64,000 bases of DNA from Bullera alba (lineage: Eukaryota > Basidiomycota > Tremellomycetes > Tremellales > Bulleraceae). A program made the position numbers and the translations under genes. This document shows positions 32,359 through 44,833 of this stretch, piece after piece. The stretch is from contig BCIX01000002.1 in NCBI GenBank assembly GCA_001600095.1, positions 2,790,001 through 2,854,000 on the forward strand, written 5' to 3'. Under the pieces are notes generated by a model. That model had not been told where the DNA came from and ran no database searches. It saw only the letters and a program-made list of their open reading frames with translations. Every line of letters begins with the position of its first letter. The stretch's first letter is position 1.

Positions 32359-33707
32359 ATGCTGCCAATACACACTTCGCCAACGCGGCACAGCTCTTCG
32401 TCCTGGCGGGAGAAGCTGGTCTCACCCCCGAATCGCAGTCTGTCCCGCTTTCGCAAACGCCCATTCATCCTCATCCTCCTAGCGCTCGCCCTCATCACCC
32501 TGTTCAACCTTCATACCCTGGGCACATGGCGCCGGGACTTGGTCTACCTCCTGAGGCCTATCTGGGACACTCCCGAGAAACCATGGACCATCATCACGCA
32601 CTACCCCGCGCCTCACAAGTCCACCGTTGGAAAGAGTGGAGACTCTACGGGACAGGAGGGCGAAATTGACATTGCCCACTGGTGCGGGTTACACGGATGG
32701 ACGGCCAGGGGTTTGGACCAAGGATCATCCTCAGGACCAGTCATCGTGGATGCGATTCTCCTCTCGACGGAATTGGACATGTTGGAAATCAGAATCAAGG
32801 AGTATTTGGGACAAGTCGACTACTTCCTAATTATCGAGAGTGACAAGACGTTCGCCGGCACCGACAAACCACCCCACTTTGAGATCAATCGCGCCCGCTT
32901 TGACGCCATCATCAACGGATACAAGGGCAGTCGCAAGCCGCGTATCGTCTATCACAAGGTGCAAGGCCTTTTGAGCGGTCGCAAAGTCGGTTCTTTCGAG
33001 AACGAGTATACGATGCGAACCCAAGTTTCCAAACAACTCTCCTCTCTCGACCTTCCCGCCGGCTCACTCATCATTCAGAGTGACGTCGACGAGATCGTAT
33101 CGAGGGACACGATCCGGCTCTTGTCTTCGTGCAAGGGTTATCCAAGTACGCTACACCTCAACGTCAGGAATTATCGGTACGGCTTCAACTTTCCCATCCT
33201 GGACAATGGCTACTGGCGACCTCATGTGCTCACTACTTCGAGTCGTAACGAGCAAATCGCCTATCACCACGCTAGAGGAGGAGACGTTCTGCTGGCGGAC
33301 GCAGGATGGCATTGCACGTTTTGCTTCAAGACCCTGGGCGAGATGAAGGCCAAGATGGAGGGATACAGCCATAACGACAGGGTTAGGAGTAAGAAGCTGC
33401 TCAAGATGGACGTTTTGAGGGAGAAAGCTTGTAATGGGGAGGATCCATTCGACATGTACCCTGTGAGTAGTGATCAGATTGGCTACCGTTCTCACGCATC
33501 CCATCGTGATTCCATCCGACACGGGGTAGATCTCTCGAAGAAGCATGCTGACTCCGGGTACAGGAAGCGTTCACCTACAAAGACCTCATCACGCAATCCG
33601 GTCGCACCACACCGTCACATTCCTTCCTCAACGTACCTTTGGCCGTGAGGGATGACCCAGAGAAGTTCGCCTATCTCCTCGACAAGGGCTGCGAGAGAGA
33701 GGAGTGA
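32359..33707 (+). CDS. Glycosyltransferase family 17 (MGAT3-like), type II membrane protein
   Basis: GT17 contains beta-1,4-mannosyl-glycoprotein N-acetylglucosaminyltransferases; in fungi the acceptor is mostly unknown. Two exons (32359-33462, 33564-33707) encode 415 aa. A basic N-terminus is followed by a membrane anchor around residues 34-55 (PFILILLALALITLFNL), so it is likely Golgi lumenal. Family elements include DAILLSTELDMLEIRIKEYL, YFLIIESDKTFAGTDKP, the acidic motif IIQSDVDEIVSR (near 241), LHLNVRNYRYGFNFPI and DAGWHCTFCFKTLGEMK. The C-terminal exon begins EAFTYKDLI. It is divergent from the Zn2Cys6 factor on its left. Confidence 0.9.
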
Positions 33708-36700
33708 GGCGGGAGAAGCAGATCGGGAGACGAGATCCATAGGAAGATGGTCAGAGGCTCTCGTCGCCATTGTCACAGACTGTGAAGCTCGACTCTCTCG
33801 ACGTCAACTCGCATTCAGCACAGTCGCCAGGGGATTCAGTCAGCCTGAGCGTATCGGAGGAGACAGGCAATGGAAACGGCATCGTCGCTGTTCGGACGTG
33901 GAATACCCCTCGATGGACTCGACCAGGGATCATATCCATTCGTCGCCGATCTGAAGCAGAGCCCCCACATCACCGCTGTCAACAAATACGACGACATCTC
34001 ACCTCCACCTCAATAACCTTATTCACTGCCATCTCTCAATCTCCAAGCTATCGTCCCACTCGATAGTCCATGCCTCGCCTGAGACATCGTACAGTCATTG
34101 CTCTCATGTCTCTACACCAGATCTACACCCACTACTACAGCTCGGCTACGGTGCCAGACACCGAATTGCCGAGGAATCAGAGGTCGCTCCAATCGTAGCT
34201 CAGCGGGGTAACTTCACAGAATCCGAGGATGGGAGTTCAGCTCTGCAACATGAATTCGACTGCAGACTCGCCGACGGTGGATGATTGATGAGGCACGACT
34301 CAGCGGGATTGATCTCACCGGCACGGAGAAAAGTCGAAGGAGACGAGGATATTCGCAGAGAGGGACCGCATTGAGTGAGATGGAATCGCGGTCGACGATC
34401 GATTGAGTCGACGGCAGCGGGTGATACGAGGCAGGCAATGCATGGATTGGTGCAGCAGACAAGCCCACTATCCACCACCACGAGGATCGATCAAGTCAGC
34501 GACTCGGCCCTATCGAGGTCAAGGTCCCTCATCTGCACCTGTTCCTACTTCGGGCTTGCTTATGCCGTCTTACTGTTCTCCAGCCGGATAGCCTGTTACC
34601 CAGAACGTCTCACGTCGCCCATGAGTGCCTGTTTGCTCGAGCAATCTTGCTACAGCCAGTATCCCGCGAATCGATCAGCCAGTGCCCACTCGACCGCCAG
34701 GAGCCGCCAGTTGATTCATACATGATCTTCCGGTACCTCGGCCGGCATTCCGGCTTCGCAATTCCGTCAGGCGGAGAGGAGTGACCTGTGGGTTGTACGC
34801 AGCCTGTTGAGACAGGGTTATGGACATAGCGCACCGGTATATTGAGACAACTGTGCAAACACTGCTGCAGCCACTTGGCCCACTGAATCTCACATCTGAG
34901 GCTCCACAGGCTGTAGCCGGCAGCACTGAAGTTACTGGCACCGACTCTCACCGACTGCCGCAACCGCGAGTGCCGAGAGTCCGAGAGTCCGAGACCGCTG
35001 CGGTCTGCTGCGGTATATTGCCAAGCGAGCAGACTTCTTGCGGGGGATAGGGTCGACGTAGGGTCAGGTTTTTCCATCGGTATATCGGGGCAGAGGTGTC
35101 GGGGTACGTATGTACTTGCGGCTGCATGCGGTAGTCTCAGAGGTCAGCAGAGTGGGGGCAGCTGCGCAGCGGTATCCTGTGATCCTCTGATTGTACTGTA
35201 TCCGTACACGGTCCCCGAAGCATACGGTGCTGTGTCCACCCTTGTCCACCCGACCCGCCTCGAAAGGGCAGTAGTAGTCAGTATGTATTGTATCGGTGGC
35301 AGCCTGGCTCGGCAGTAGCTGGCATTGGTAGCATGTCGATCCGGAGCATCAGGCTGATGTTCTCGACCAAGTTGGATGCCACTCAACGGTCAACCTATTC
35401 TACTCGTACTTCTCGCTTGCATGCTTCATGACCGATGGCAGCTGACATTCCGGGCGGCTGATCTGCACTACCTTCCTCGACGACCTCGACCAGCCTCGAC
35501 CCCGTCCCCTTCCGAGCAGTTGCCGCCGGCGGTGAGTCACAAGAACGGTCTAAGAGGGATCTGCGAGGAACTGCCGTAGTCCTGCCGTGAGTGTACGAGA
35601 GGACGTCTTGACTCTTTTCCGGGAGTGACATGTAAAATCCTGACCTGGCGAGATCTGCACACCGTCATTGGCGTTGGACGTGCCGGATCATCGGATGCAT
35701 GGCTCGTTAAACAGCGTTAAACGACCTCGGAAAGACAAGCCGGCGGTACGTGCTCAGCTTGACTGGAGGAGGCGTCAATGGTTCGGCAGATGGACCTCGC
35801 CTCCCCGGAGATCAGCCGGGAGAACAGAGCGGAACGTTGAGCTCCAATTCCCAGGGATCGACGACGCTCGCTTATCCCGTTCGCCAGAGCGGTAGAGGAG
35901 GGTAGAGGTCGGACAGACCGTGCTCGGTAGTGATCAATGGTAGCTTTAGTCAATGGTGGGCTATGCTGGGGCATGATGGGGCAGTATGCCGAGCAGGGTG
36001 GCAAGGGTAGCTTCGGGTTTTAGTAGGTAGAGTTTGGACTTGCTCGACCCTGCTCGACCCAGTCGAAGCGGTCCGGTGCTGAGTAACGCAGGGAAGTGCA
36101 TCGGAGCCGACGTGCAGGGCGATGCTTCATTGGGACTGGGCAGGACTGGGCCTACAATCAGTGATGCATCGACTGCTTCATGCTCCTATTGTCCAGAGCC
36201 GGATATAGGACAGCATCATAGCTCAGTGAGAGAGCGAGGAGGATGGCAGAGGATGGACTTTCGTGGCACGGCGCGGTGTGTTTATTGCTCCCCGGGCATG
36301 CATGTACCGGGAGATCTGGCGGCCCGAGCCGGCGGAGAAAGGGTTTGAGGGTGGGATGGAGTGGAGGAGAGTGGAGGAGCTGGGAGGGGGCACGGAGGAG
36401 TGGCGTCTGATCCCCGCGGCAGGCTGTGGCTCTCCAGTCATCCCCTGCGCAGGTGAGCCGGAGCATGAGGGGGTTGTGACGGGGAAGAGGAGAGACATAG
36501 GATGTATCGGGTCAGAGGGATGAGCAAACCCATTAAGCAGTTGTCTCAAGCAGAAAAGAGCGAGAGAGCGTATGTAATTGAAGAGTGGGAAAAAAGGGCA
36601 AGGGGAGTGAATAGCCGGCGGCATTCCACCGAGCACAAAGGGAGAGCAACAGAGGTGGGTGGGTGTGAGGGGAGGGGAGAGTGCAGAGCGCAGCAGGGCT

Positions 36701-37602
36701 GAGAGACTCGGACAGCGTAGCCGCACGCCATGCATCTCTTCGAGCTTCGGTCCGACAGTTCTCCCTGTCCCGCATGCGACATCGAATACCTGTAATCCGC
36801 CGAGGGGGAGCAGAAGTGATGGTACCGTGATGTGATCTGATGCTTTGCCTTGCTGTTCCTCTTCTGCTCATGTTGCAGACCCGGTACGCTAGCCTTGGAG
36901 AGCAGTAGTGCGTGCTCCTGTTGAAGCAGTGTTTACCAGAGTTGTCATTAGTGAGTATCGTCACTCAAGCCACTACCGCATCGGCAACACTTGCCGAGAT
37001 CCTTTCACCAAGCTCAAGGCTACCTGTCCCGCCGCACCCCCGGTGCCCGCTCACCACCTCCCACTGCTCAGTCGCCGCCGTGGTCGTGATCGCCATACGG
37101 ACGACGGTGCTCATCACCCGAAAGGACCTATCGGAACTTGGCCTCACTTCCTCCTCTGATCACATCCCCTCCCTTCCGACGACGCCGGTCCTCGCGAATC
37201 ATTCCCCTCGGCGACAGTGATCAGCGCTGATCACTCGATCAGGCAGGAAGCACAGCGTCAGGCGGCACTGCGTTCTTAGTCCGATCGACTCGTAGAAACA
37301 CCTTTCACTCGAGGAGGGTGAGTGTGGTACAAGCCGGCTTGGACGGGCATCCCGCTCATCATCTCGAAACAGAAAAACTCAACCAATCCTCCTTCCTCCC
37401 TTTCAACCCGACTACCTCCTCCTACCGCCATATAGCGTGAGACTCAGCTTGCCGCATTGTCAGGCGGCAACTCACGCTACATCAGCTCGGAGTCGCTGGC
37501 GAAGAAGAACAAACGAAGGCCGGGAGTCGATCGTCTTCTCCCACCATAACCCCCAGCTCGACCCCTCTACTCGACAAATCACCCAGCAACCCTCCTTATC
37601 AA
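33708..37602. other. 3.9-kb gene-free region upstream of the second Zn2Cys6 factor
   Basis: The longest stretch without a supported gene. Several ORFs up to 170 codons exist on both strands but show biased, low-complexity composition and no domain. I see short imperfect repeats around 35930-36060 (CAATGGT, GGGGCA and CTCGACC units), a small hairpin GACCGCTGCGGTC at 34993-35005 and a polypurine tract near 36331-36700. A long promoter with a spliced 5' leader, or a non-coding RNA, are both possible; neither is shown. Confidence 0.5.
36331..36404 (+). other. Polypurine tract with G-quadruplex-like runs
   Basis: Plus-strand G runs at 36341-36343, 36349-36351, 36353-36355, 36382-36384 and 36386-36390 within an A/G-rich stretch. 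The purine bias continues unevenly to about 36700 and produces Ser/Pro-rich shadow ORFs on the other strand. Quadruplex formation is a prediction from spacing; one loop is long. Confidence 0.4.
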
Positions 37603-40600
37603 ATGTCGAACACGATGCAGGATCAACCCTTCCAATACCCCTCACCGAAGACTCGCGATCCTGACGAACCGCATCGTCACTCACTCTCCACATCAGTACC
37701 CCAGGATCGAGTACCGCTTCAGAGTCAACCTATACCGCACCGACCCGAGTTGTCGAGATCAGAATCAACCCCGCAGTTCGCACACTCTCGTCCTATTCCC
37801 ATACGAACGCACACTGCAACGCACAGACCCACCGCAGTCAGACCCAGCGTCGACTTTGCCAGCCAGCCCGGGTCGAGCAGGGGACAATCGAGGACGATGG
37901 ATGATGACGAGAGGGAAGAGTTGACGACAAAGGGGAGAAAGAGGAAGAGGTTGGCGAAAGCATGCTCAGCCTGTCACGTAAGTCTTGGTCCATCCTTCAT
38001 ACCCGTCACGTCACCTGAGAGATCCCCCTCGTCGCCCATTGGGTCTCCCACACCATCCAACCAAGCCCCCTCGTTTGCCCCGCAATGACCTCCGCTAAAT
38101 TTCTCTTCGCCCGTCGCTTTCTCTAAACACCGTCTTTCGCCCATTCACCTTTTGTCTTTCGCTTCATCACATCACGCATATCCATCCTCGCGCACTCTGA
38201 ACGATCCATCTACACACTCAACATTCACCTCGTAGAAGAACAAAAGACGCTGCGACGGATTCGCACCTTGTTCCAACTGCGAATTCTCCTCTCGCCCTTG
38301 CCTCTATGTCAATGCCCAGGGTGAAATCATCCCACCTCCCCGGACGCGGGACAGCTCGTCATCTGCCCAGGTCCCCCGTGCGTCCAAAAGCGAGGGATCC
38401 AAGAACCCCGAACGAGGCAATAGCAACGGCAACAATGACTCGAACGACGGATCACCCTCTGGCGGGGGTGCTGGCGGCGAGCCAGATAGAAGAGGCAGCT
38501 TTGATCAGGAGCAGGAGCGCAGTAGAGGCTTTGCCGATCCGTTAGAAGCTGTTGATCGAGATCCTTCTCTGAGTCAAGACTTGATCCAAAGTGAGCAAAT
38601 CCGGTCGTCCACGTTGTATCCATGCTGACTAGTCCTCGTCCAGTCTTCTTCGACAGGATGCNCCCCTACGGCTCGATGCTCCACCCGCCGACCTTTCATC
38701 AGCGTCATTACCTATCGACAGTATCACCCCTACTCCTCGATTCGATATACGCAATGTCTGCCCACTTATCCCTCCACCCCGCGCTCCTATCAACGCTGCC
38801 GCCCTCGTGTCCAGTCTGGGCTCGAGGCGAGGCATTCGCAGAACGGGCGAAAAACTCGGCTCAACGATTCATCGATATGAGACGAAGTGGATGGTCAGAG
38901 GAGGATCACGCTCAGCATCGCGGCACATGGGACGAGACAGAGTTTGTTCAAGCGCTATACCTCTTATCGGTCTACTTTGCCTCCATGCGTCAAGCTCCAC
39001 TCGGCCTCTACTTTCTCGACATTGCCATCGACATTATCAAGCCGAAATCCTCGAGCTCGATATACAAGCCGGTCGCAAAAGCGGGCAGTATGGTCGAACA
39101 CCTCACTCTGCTCGAATGCCGGAACAGGACGTTCTGGCTGTTGCTCGTACACGATCTCTGCGCCTCGGCCAACGGTAGAGCGAGGCGATTATCCGATCAA
39201 GACGTCTATCACGTTCCGCTGCCCGGAGACGAGTCCCACTGGGAGAGATACGGCGGAGGCAGCTCTGCGATCCAAGGCAGGTCAGAGGATAGGAGCCAGA
39301 GTGCTAGAGAGGTTGGAGACAAGAGGAGGGATGGACTGGCAGTTGGTTCTGGCAACTGGTCCGGTGATGAGGGTCAGATCGGCGAACTAGGCCATGTCAT
39401 CAGGATTGTAAGTAGTCTTGCTTTCGACTGCGCCTGGATATTGACTTATACCGGCTCAGCTGTCAATCTTCAGCGACATCATGTGTGTTGCGAACAACAG
39501 CAGCGTTGGCACGGAAAGTAAAGGCAACCCTGCTCAACACGAGCAAGCTCTCAAGGTGAGTATTATGACCTCAAGACATTGGTCCACTTGCTAATTCATT
39601 CTACGAATAGTCCTGGGCTTTGTCTCTTCCCCGACACCTACGATTCGACGAAAACAACCTTGGTCTCTCTGTTGCCAAGCTCAACTCCCAAGTACACACC
39701 ATCTCCCGCGCCGGCTGGCTCTTCTGCTACATGCACGCAGTGGCTGAATGTGGAATGTTCTACCTCCAAGCGGCGCTAGCAGGCGGCGGAAACTCGAGCA
39801 CGAGCCATGCGAGCCAATTCACAGCTCAGAGACAAGGTCAAGCGGTGGACAATATCGCAGTGATACTGGATTCCATGGGTCAAAGGGGAAGAGAGTCGCC
39901 GTTGAGTGAGTCACACTTCAAATCAGATTGCTCTTGGATCCGGATGTCGCATCGTTAGCTGTCGTCCTTGGCAAGTCGAGCTAACCAAGTATTCTCTCGT
40001 AGTGCTCTTCCCTTTGCTGGTCGTCTCAAACTGGCATGATCACCTACGATCCGCGCCAGTACCACCAACGCCCCAACAGATGATGCTGGACGAGCGACTC
40101 GTCGTCTGGTGGCAGGAAGCTACCCGAGACTGGGGATTCGAACGACGATCCACCATGAATCACGGGCTATATCCCACTCCGGCGGCGCCTCCAACCACCA
40201 ACTATGGACGATCGCTGAGCACATCGCCGCTTGTACCCACGCTGTCCGGCGGTGCACCTCGTAGCGCCCCAATGGGCCTGGGACTCTTTGGCACCTCTCC
40301 TCCTATGGCCAACACCCGAGCGCCAGAGAGTGCATTGTCAGTGGGCAGCAGTACCATCACGCTACCCACCCCGAAGACAGGTACGCTCATCGGACCGGGA
40401 TCGGATCTCAACCATCGATACTCGACAGGTGGACTTCCACCTCCTCTATCGTTCAATCGACCTCGATCCAACACTACGAATAGCTTTGGCATGTCGATCC
40501 GTTCGCCATCCCCACCTCCGGCCCACTCGACCTCTTCCTCGGCGAGAAAGGACCGAATGTCGATTTCGGAGCAAGTCTCCTCCGGCATCGCCATCAGGCG

Positions 40601-41399
40601 ACTACCTTCCCTATCTACCGAGAGGTCGGAGATCAAGCTGCCCAGTATCAACATCCCCAGCGGGCACCATACGCCTACGATACTGGAAAGCCCCTTTGGC
40701 GGGAGCAATGCGTCCATGGGCTCTCTGGGCTCTGTCGGCGGATTCAGCGGTATTGGAGGTCAGGATCGATGGCAGAGCATGTCTGCGCTGTTTAGCCAGA
40801 GTCTACCGAGCATCTCGCCCCGAGAGAGGTATTTGGAGAAGGAGCGTGATGAGTATTTCAAGCGCGAACGCCAGAGGGATCGACAGCGGGACCGCGACGC
40901 CGAGGACATCGACATGGACGGCACCGGCCAAGAAGGAACCAGGGCCTCTGGACCGAAAGACGGCTCGTGGGGTCGTGACGCCAAGCGAGATAAGAGGGAG
41001 GATGATCAAGGACAGGACTTAAGTCCGAGGTACAAGGCCTACCCCGACCAGGACAAGAGCTACTATCAGACTCATTCTCGGAACATGTCCACGCAACACC
41101 TGGTATCGCCAACTAGTCGAGCATGGGAGGAGGACGAGCCGAGGGAATATCACCCTCAACCTCGACGTTCGAGCCAAGCTCGACCCAACCAGGAGCCGCC
41201 GGCTCAGACCTCGGGCCAAAGTGCAAGTACGGGCCCGACGTCGATACACTCCTTCTGGGATCGATACAAGCGTGATCCGACCGGCGCTAGTGGACACGCT
41301 GGGGAGTCTGCTGGACCGGTGGGGATCGCGGCTTTGGTCAGTGCCGCCGAGGAAAAGTCGAGAGAGAGGGAATCGGTCAAAGTCCAAGTGGAGGCATAA
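37603..41399 (+). CDS. Zn2Cys6 transcription factor, 1,093 aa
   Basis: A nuclear regulator of the fungal binuclear-cluster class. Six exons (37603-37977, 38236-38590, 38644-39407, 39460-39555, 39611-39905, 40003-41399) give 1,093 aa. The zinc cluster is CSACH joined by a 258-nt intron to KNKRRCDGFAPCSNC, then EFSSRPC, exactly C-x2-C-x6-C-x5-C-x2-C-x6-C, preceded by the basic KGRKRKRLAK. After a Ser/Gly/Asn-rich spacer comes a fungal regulatory domain (MLHPPTFHQRHYLSTV, LLSVYFASMRQAPLGLYFLD, RNRTFWLLLVHDL). The last 430 residues are Ser/Pro/Gly-rich with a charged RERQRDRQRDRDAED stretch, likely disordered. One base at 38662 is unresolved (N), leaving one residue unknown. It converges with the L-arabinitol dehydrogenase-like gene, a possible but unproven target. 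Confidence 0.88.
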
Positions 41400-41824
41400 G
41401 ACCTTGAGTATCTGGCGAGGTGGATTGTGACGAGGGAAAGACGTCTGGCAGTGCCGACGTGCCTAGTATAGTTTACCGCTGTTCATAATGTGCTGTCGGC
41501 TCACGACTTGAGATGTAACGATCCAGATACACGAGACCGATTGATCACCTGTCTCTCAGCGCGAATGTACTACTCCAATACATCGGATCAGTGATGTCAG
41601 TATGATAGCCGTCGATTCGTCGATCTGCTCTAGATTCTAGGCCGCGGGTTCACGCGCCCAAGTGTCGAGAAGATAGTCCATGCGGCATTACTGATCACTA
41701 ACCCAGACTCGTTACTCCACTCCGAATATCACGCTCAATCAAAGCGATGTACCCCATCCACCTCTCCTGACCTCATCGCGTCCACGCAGATCCCTCCCAT
41801 CCTAATACGACGAGCCCAGCTTGA
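41400..41824. other. Intergenic, convergent 3' flanks
   Basis: About 425 bp between converging genes; no supported feature. Confidence 0.45.
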
Positions 41825-43609
41825 CTAGTCGACAATCTGGACCTTGATAGCCCCCGAGGAGGGATCGGCAGCGACGTTGAAAGCCGATACGGCGTCGTTG
41901 AGCGCGAACCGATGTGTCACCAATGGCTTCAAGTCGATCAATCCCCCAGACACCAGTCTGATGGCTTTGGGGTACTATTCCATAGCGCGGATCAGCCCAG
42001 TTCTCCAAATTTATCTGGAATAGCTCGACGGGCGACTCACCTGGTTGCAGTATCGATATTGGAAAGAAAGGTCGATCTCATTCGCGGAGCAGTATCCAAA
42101 GGGGTACTGGAACCGGAATCAGTGAACAGCCGTGCAAGTGGGTTGGATATGGCTCACCTGCTGCTCATTCGGTCCGACACCAATGACGAACACCTTGCCT
42201 CCGAAGCACACCGACTAGAGCTGTGTCAGTGGTCTCTCACGTTGGGCCCGGGGGGTACAGAGAAGAAATTGGCCGTGAAGATGGGAGGCAGTCGACATAG
42301 ACTTGAGATCTCATATTGAAAGCAGGACGTGGGATCCCGAAAGACCGCTCAGCACTCACGTAGATAGCGCCCTTGACCGAGCTTTCGAAACCGGTACACT
42401 CCAAAGCGACTCTTGGCTGCATGCCCATCGCCGACTTGATCTTCTCCGAGGCTTGTTCAGGCGAATCCCCTCTTGCCAACTGGACCGTCTTGACCGTTGG
42501 CACGAGCGTCTTTGCAAAGTCCAACCTGGAGCCTATTAGGTCGGTAATGGCAATAGGGGTACATCCGGCGGCGTGAGCTGCCACCAGCGAGATCAGACCT
42601 ATGGGTCCGGCACCACTACCCCGCTGTCAGCAACTAGTTCGAAGCGTACGTAGGGGTGGACTCACCAGATGACGACGGGGTCTCCTAGTCTGATACCTGC
42701 TCTCTCCACCCCGGCCAACGCCACGGCAAGAGGCTCACACAGAGCTCCCTCCTCAAAGGAGACATTGTCGGGCAGCTTGTGTAGCCAAGAAGCGGGGTGG
42801 GCGTGGAACCGAGTCAGAGTGCCGTGATATGGTGGTGTGGAGAAGAATACGACTCTTGGGCCTATTCCTTCGTCAGACAACCCGGAGAGGTCGGGGGATC
42901 TGGCTGAACACTTACAAGCGTTGTATCGCCCCGTTCGGCAGGCGTCACAGTCGGCCTGGCCACAGGGTACTCCGGCCTCGATGGCAACTCTGTCTCCGAC
43001 CTTTAAGTGAGATACACCTTCGCCAACTTCGATAATCTCGCCCGCCGACTCGTGTCCAGCACCATTCTCGTCGACCACAATCATGGTAGGACCAATGTGT
43101 CCGTGTTTCCAGAAGTGCACGTCGGAGCTGATGCAAGTCAGCGGTGTTTCTCCTCCGGCTTCCACGGGGATAGGCTGGCACGTCCGAGATTCCGTCTCAG
43201 CCTTCTCGAGCCTGTCTGGTGCTTCGACTTCCCACTCGGAAGTCGATCCGAAGACTCATTCATCCCAGCAAGCTCCAAAGAGTCATATGGAGACCGCCCG
43301 CTGCAGTCCCCTCTCCTACAATCGCTCCACTGTAGCTCTGTCACCCACGACTCACCCGCAGATACCAGTAGCCCTGACGTGGACCACACATTCGCCCTTG
43401 CCAGCCTTGGGGATTGGCTTGTTGATCATGTGCACCTCGTGCTTCTCATTATATGCACAGGACAAGTTCTTCGACTTGTCCTTGAGCGCCGGGTCGTCAT
43501 CTTTTAGCACTTGGAATTCGGGATGGGCCAGGATCTTCTTGGGATCATAGGTCGTCTCGTACTGCGACTGGTTGGGGGGAAGGGGAACAGTGTCGACCAG
43601 AGTTGCCAT
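41825..43609 (-). CDS. LAD1: L-arabinitol 4-dehydrogenase-like zinc MDR enzyme
   Basis: Oxidises polyols with NAD+: L-arabinitol to L-xylulose in fungal L-arabinose breakdown, with xylitol or sorbitol as possible alternative substrates. Seven exons (complement 41825-41974, 42041-42106, 42158-42214, 42360-42615, 42666-42861, 42916-43127, 43356-43609) give 396 aa. Catalytic zinc ligands are in [15 protein letters not shown] and [10 protein letters not shown], with [10 protein letters not shown] further on. The structural-zinc cysteines lie in [33 protein letters not shown] is typical of this branch. The cofactor site is ICGAGPIG with ITDL after the second strand, consistent with NAD. The N-terminus is about 40 residues longer than the catalytic domain needs. 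Distinguishing arabinitol from xylitol dehydrogenase needs a phylogeny. Confidence 0.86.
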
Positions 43610-44291
43610 TGTGACGACGGGGATGTAAGCGTGAGTTGAGTGATCTGAGGCTGTACCAGCTGCTCTATTGATCTGTCAGTGCTAAGAGGTACTTAACAGC
43701 AACACACTACATCCTGCCTTTTGTCCACCCATCCCACCTCCCGTTGCAGTCACGGCGACATTGTCAAAATAGGACGCTTGTTCGGTAGATCCCTCTGGCC
43801 GGTAATCGCTAGTCGGCCCTCTGAATCCCCCGTTCAACCGGGCCGTACGCTGTATATCCGGTGCGTTTGTGGCGTAACAAGGCCTGGCCGGTGCATCAAC
43901 ACTGCTCAGCTGCGAGCATGCGTTTACGAATACCATGGTGCATGGAGGTGAGCTCTGGTGAGCTGCTGGCGAGGAGATGCATAGCAAGTAGCAACAAGGA
44001 GCAACACATCTCGCTGATGGGAGCCCAGGAAGGCCACGTGGAAAGCCTGGGTTAAGCGGGCCCAGATACGTTTGATTCCGCTCACCTCAGCCTGACGTCA
44101 CCTCCACCTCCTTTTTGCCACCCAGCCAACAGACAACTCGCCAGCGAAGCAACAACCTCGACTGAGACTACTGACTTTGATCTCTGACTTCGCTCTTCAT
44201 CCTATATTGTAGCAGGAACACGACGAACTCATCTCGAAGACACCCGGAAGAGACCACTTATATCACCTGCATCGAAACCTACAACTCCGAT
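43610..44291. other. Divergent promoter region
   Basis: About 680 bp shared by the dehydrogenase (minus) and the small membrane protein (plus). No TATA box stands out. Confidence 0.4.
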
Positions 44292-44833
44292 ATGGCGAAC
44301 AAACAGATAGACGCCTCGAGCGGCGTTCCACCTCCCGTCAAAGGTTCTCAAGGCGATGCCCCACCTCCATGTAAGTCATCTTTCTTTGTCGCGCATCTCT
44401 CGCTCTGGTGTTCTGATCACTGACGGCAGACCTAGACTCCGGACCATCAGGCTCTTCCGCGCCGCCACCAGTCGCCCTTCCATATCCCGTAGGCGTGGAC
44501 CTACAGCCCCAACCCGACCATAACGGATGGACGCCACCGCCCAATCTGTCCGTAGCGAAATCCCGAGCATTACGGCGGTTCTGGGTCGCATTCTTCTGGG
44601 CATGGGGGATCTGGATCCTCATCGGGCTGTTTATCGGTGGAGGAGTGAGCGATGTAAAGTCGAACCCGGTGGGCAGACACGGTCATTATGGGAAACATGG
44701 ACAATGGCACGATGATGGATTTCCCGAACGACAACGGATGGGATGGCACAAGAAGGAGAGTCATGCGGGATCGCCAGAGGAGGCTGCTCGGGTGGAGATT
44801 GTGGAGGATATGGTAGTGGAAGTCCCAACGTGA
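44292..44833 (+). CDS. Small proline-rich single-pass membrane protein, unknown function
   Basis: I do not recognise the family. Two exons (44292-44370, 44430-44833) give 160 aa; the intron splits a Tyr codon and the frame is kept. The N-terminal 80 residues are Pro/Gly/Ser-rich (PPPVKGSQGDAPPP, GWTPPPNL). They are followed by a basic KSRALRR and one hydrophobic segment around residues 90-115 (WVAFFWAWGIWILIGLFIGGG). The C-terminus is His/Lys-rich then acidic (EEAARVEIVEDMVVEVP). There is no cleavable signal. The basic residues before the helix suggest a cytosolic N-terminus. Conserved short proteins of this layout occur in fungi, but I cannot assign a role. Confidence 0.7.

Noticed and set aside
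36223..36735. 170-codon minus-strand ORF in the large gap
   Set aside because: Ser/Pro/Leu-rich product generated by the polypurine tract on the other strand; no domain.
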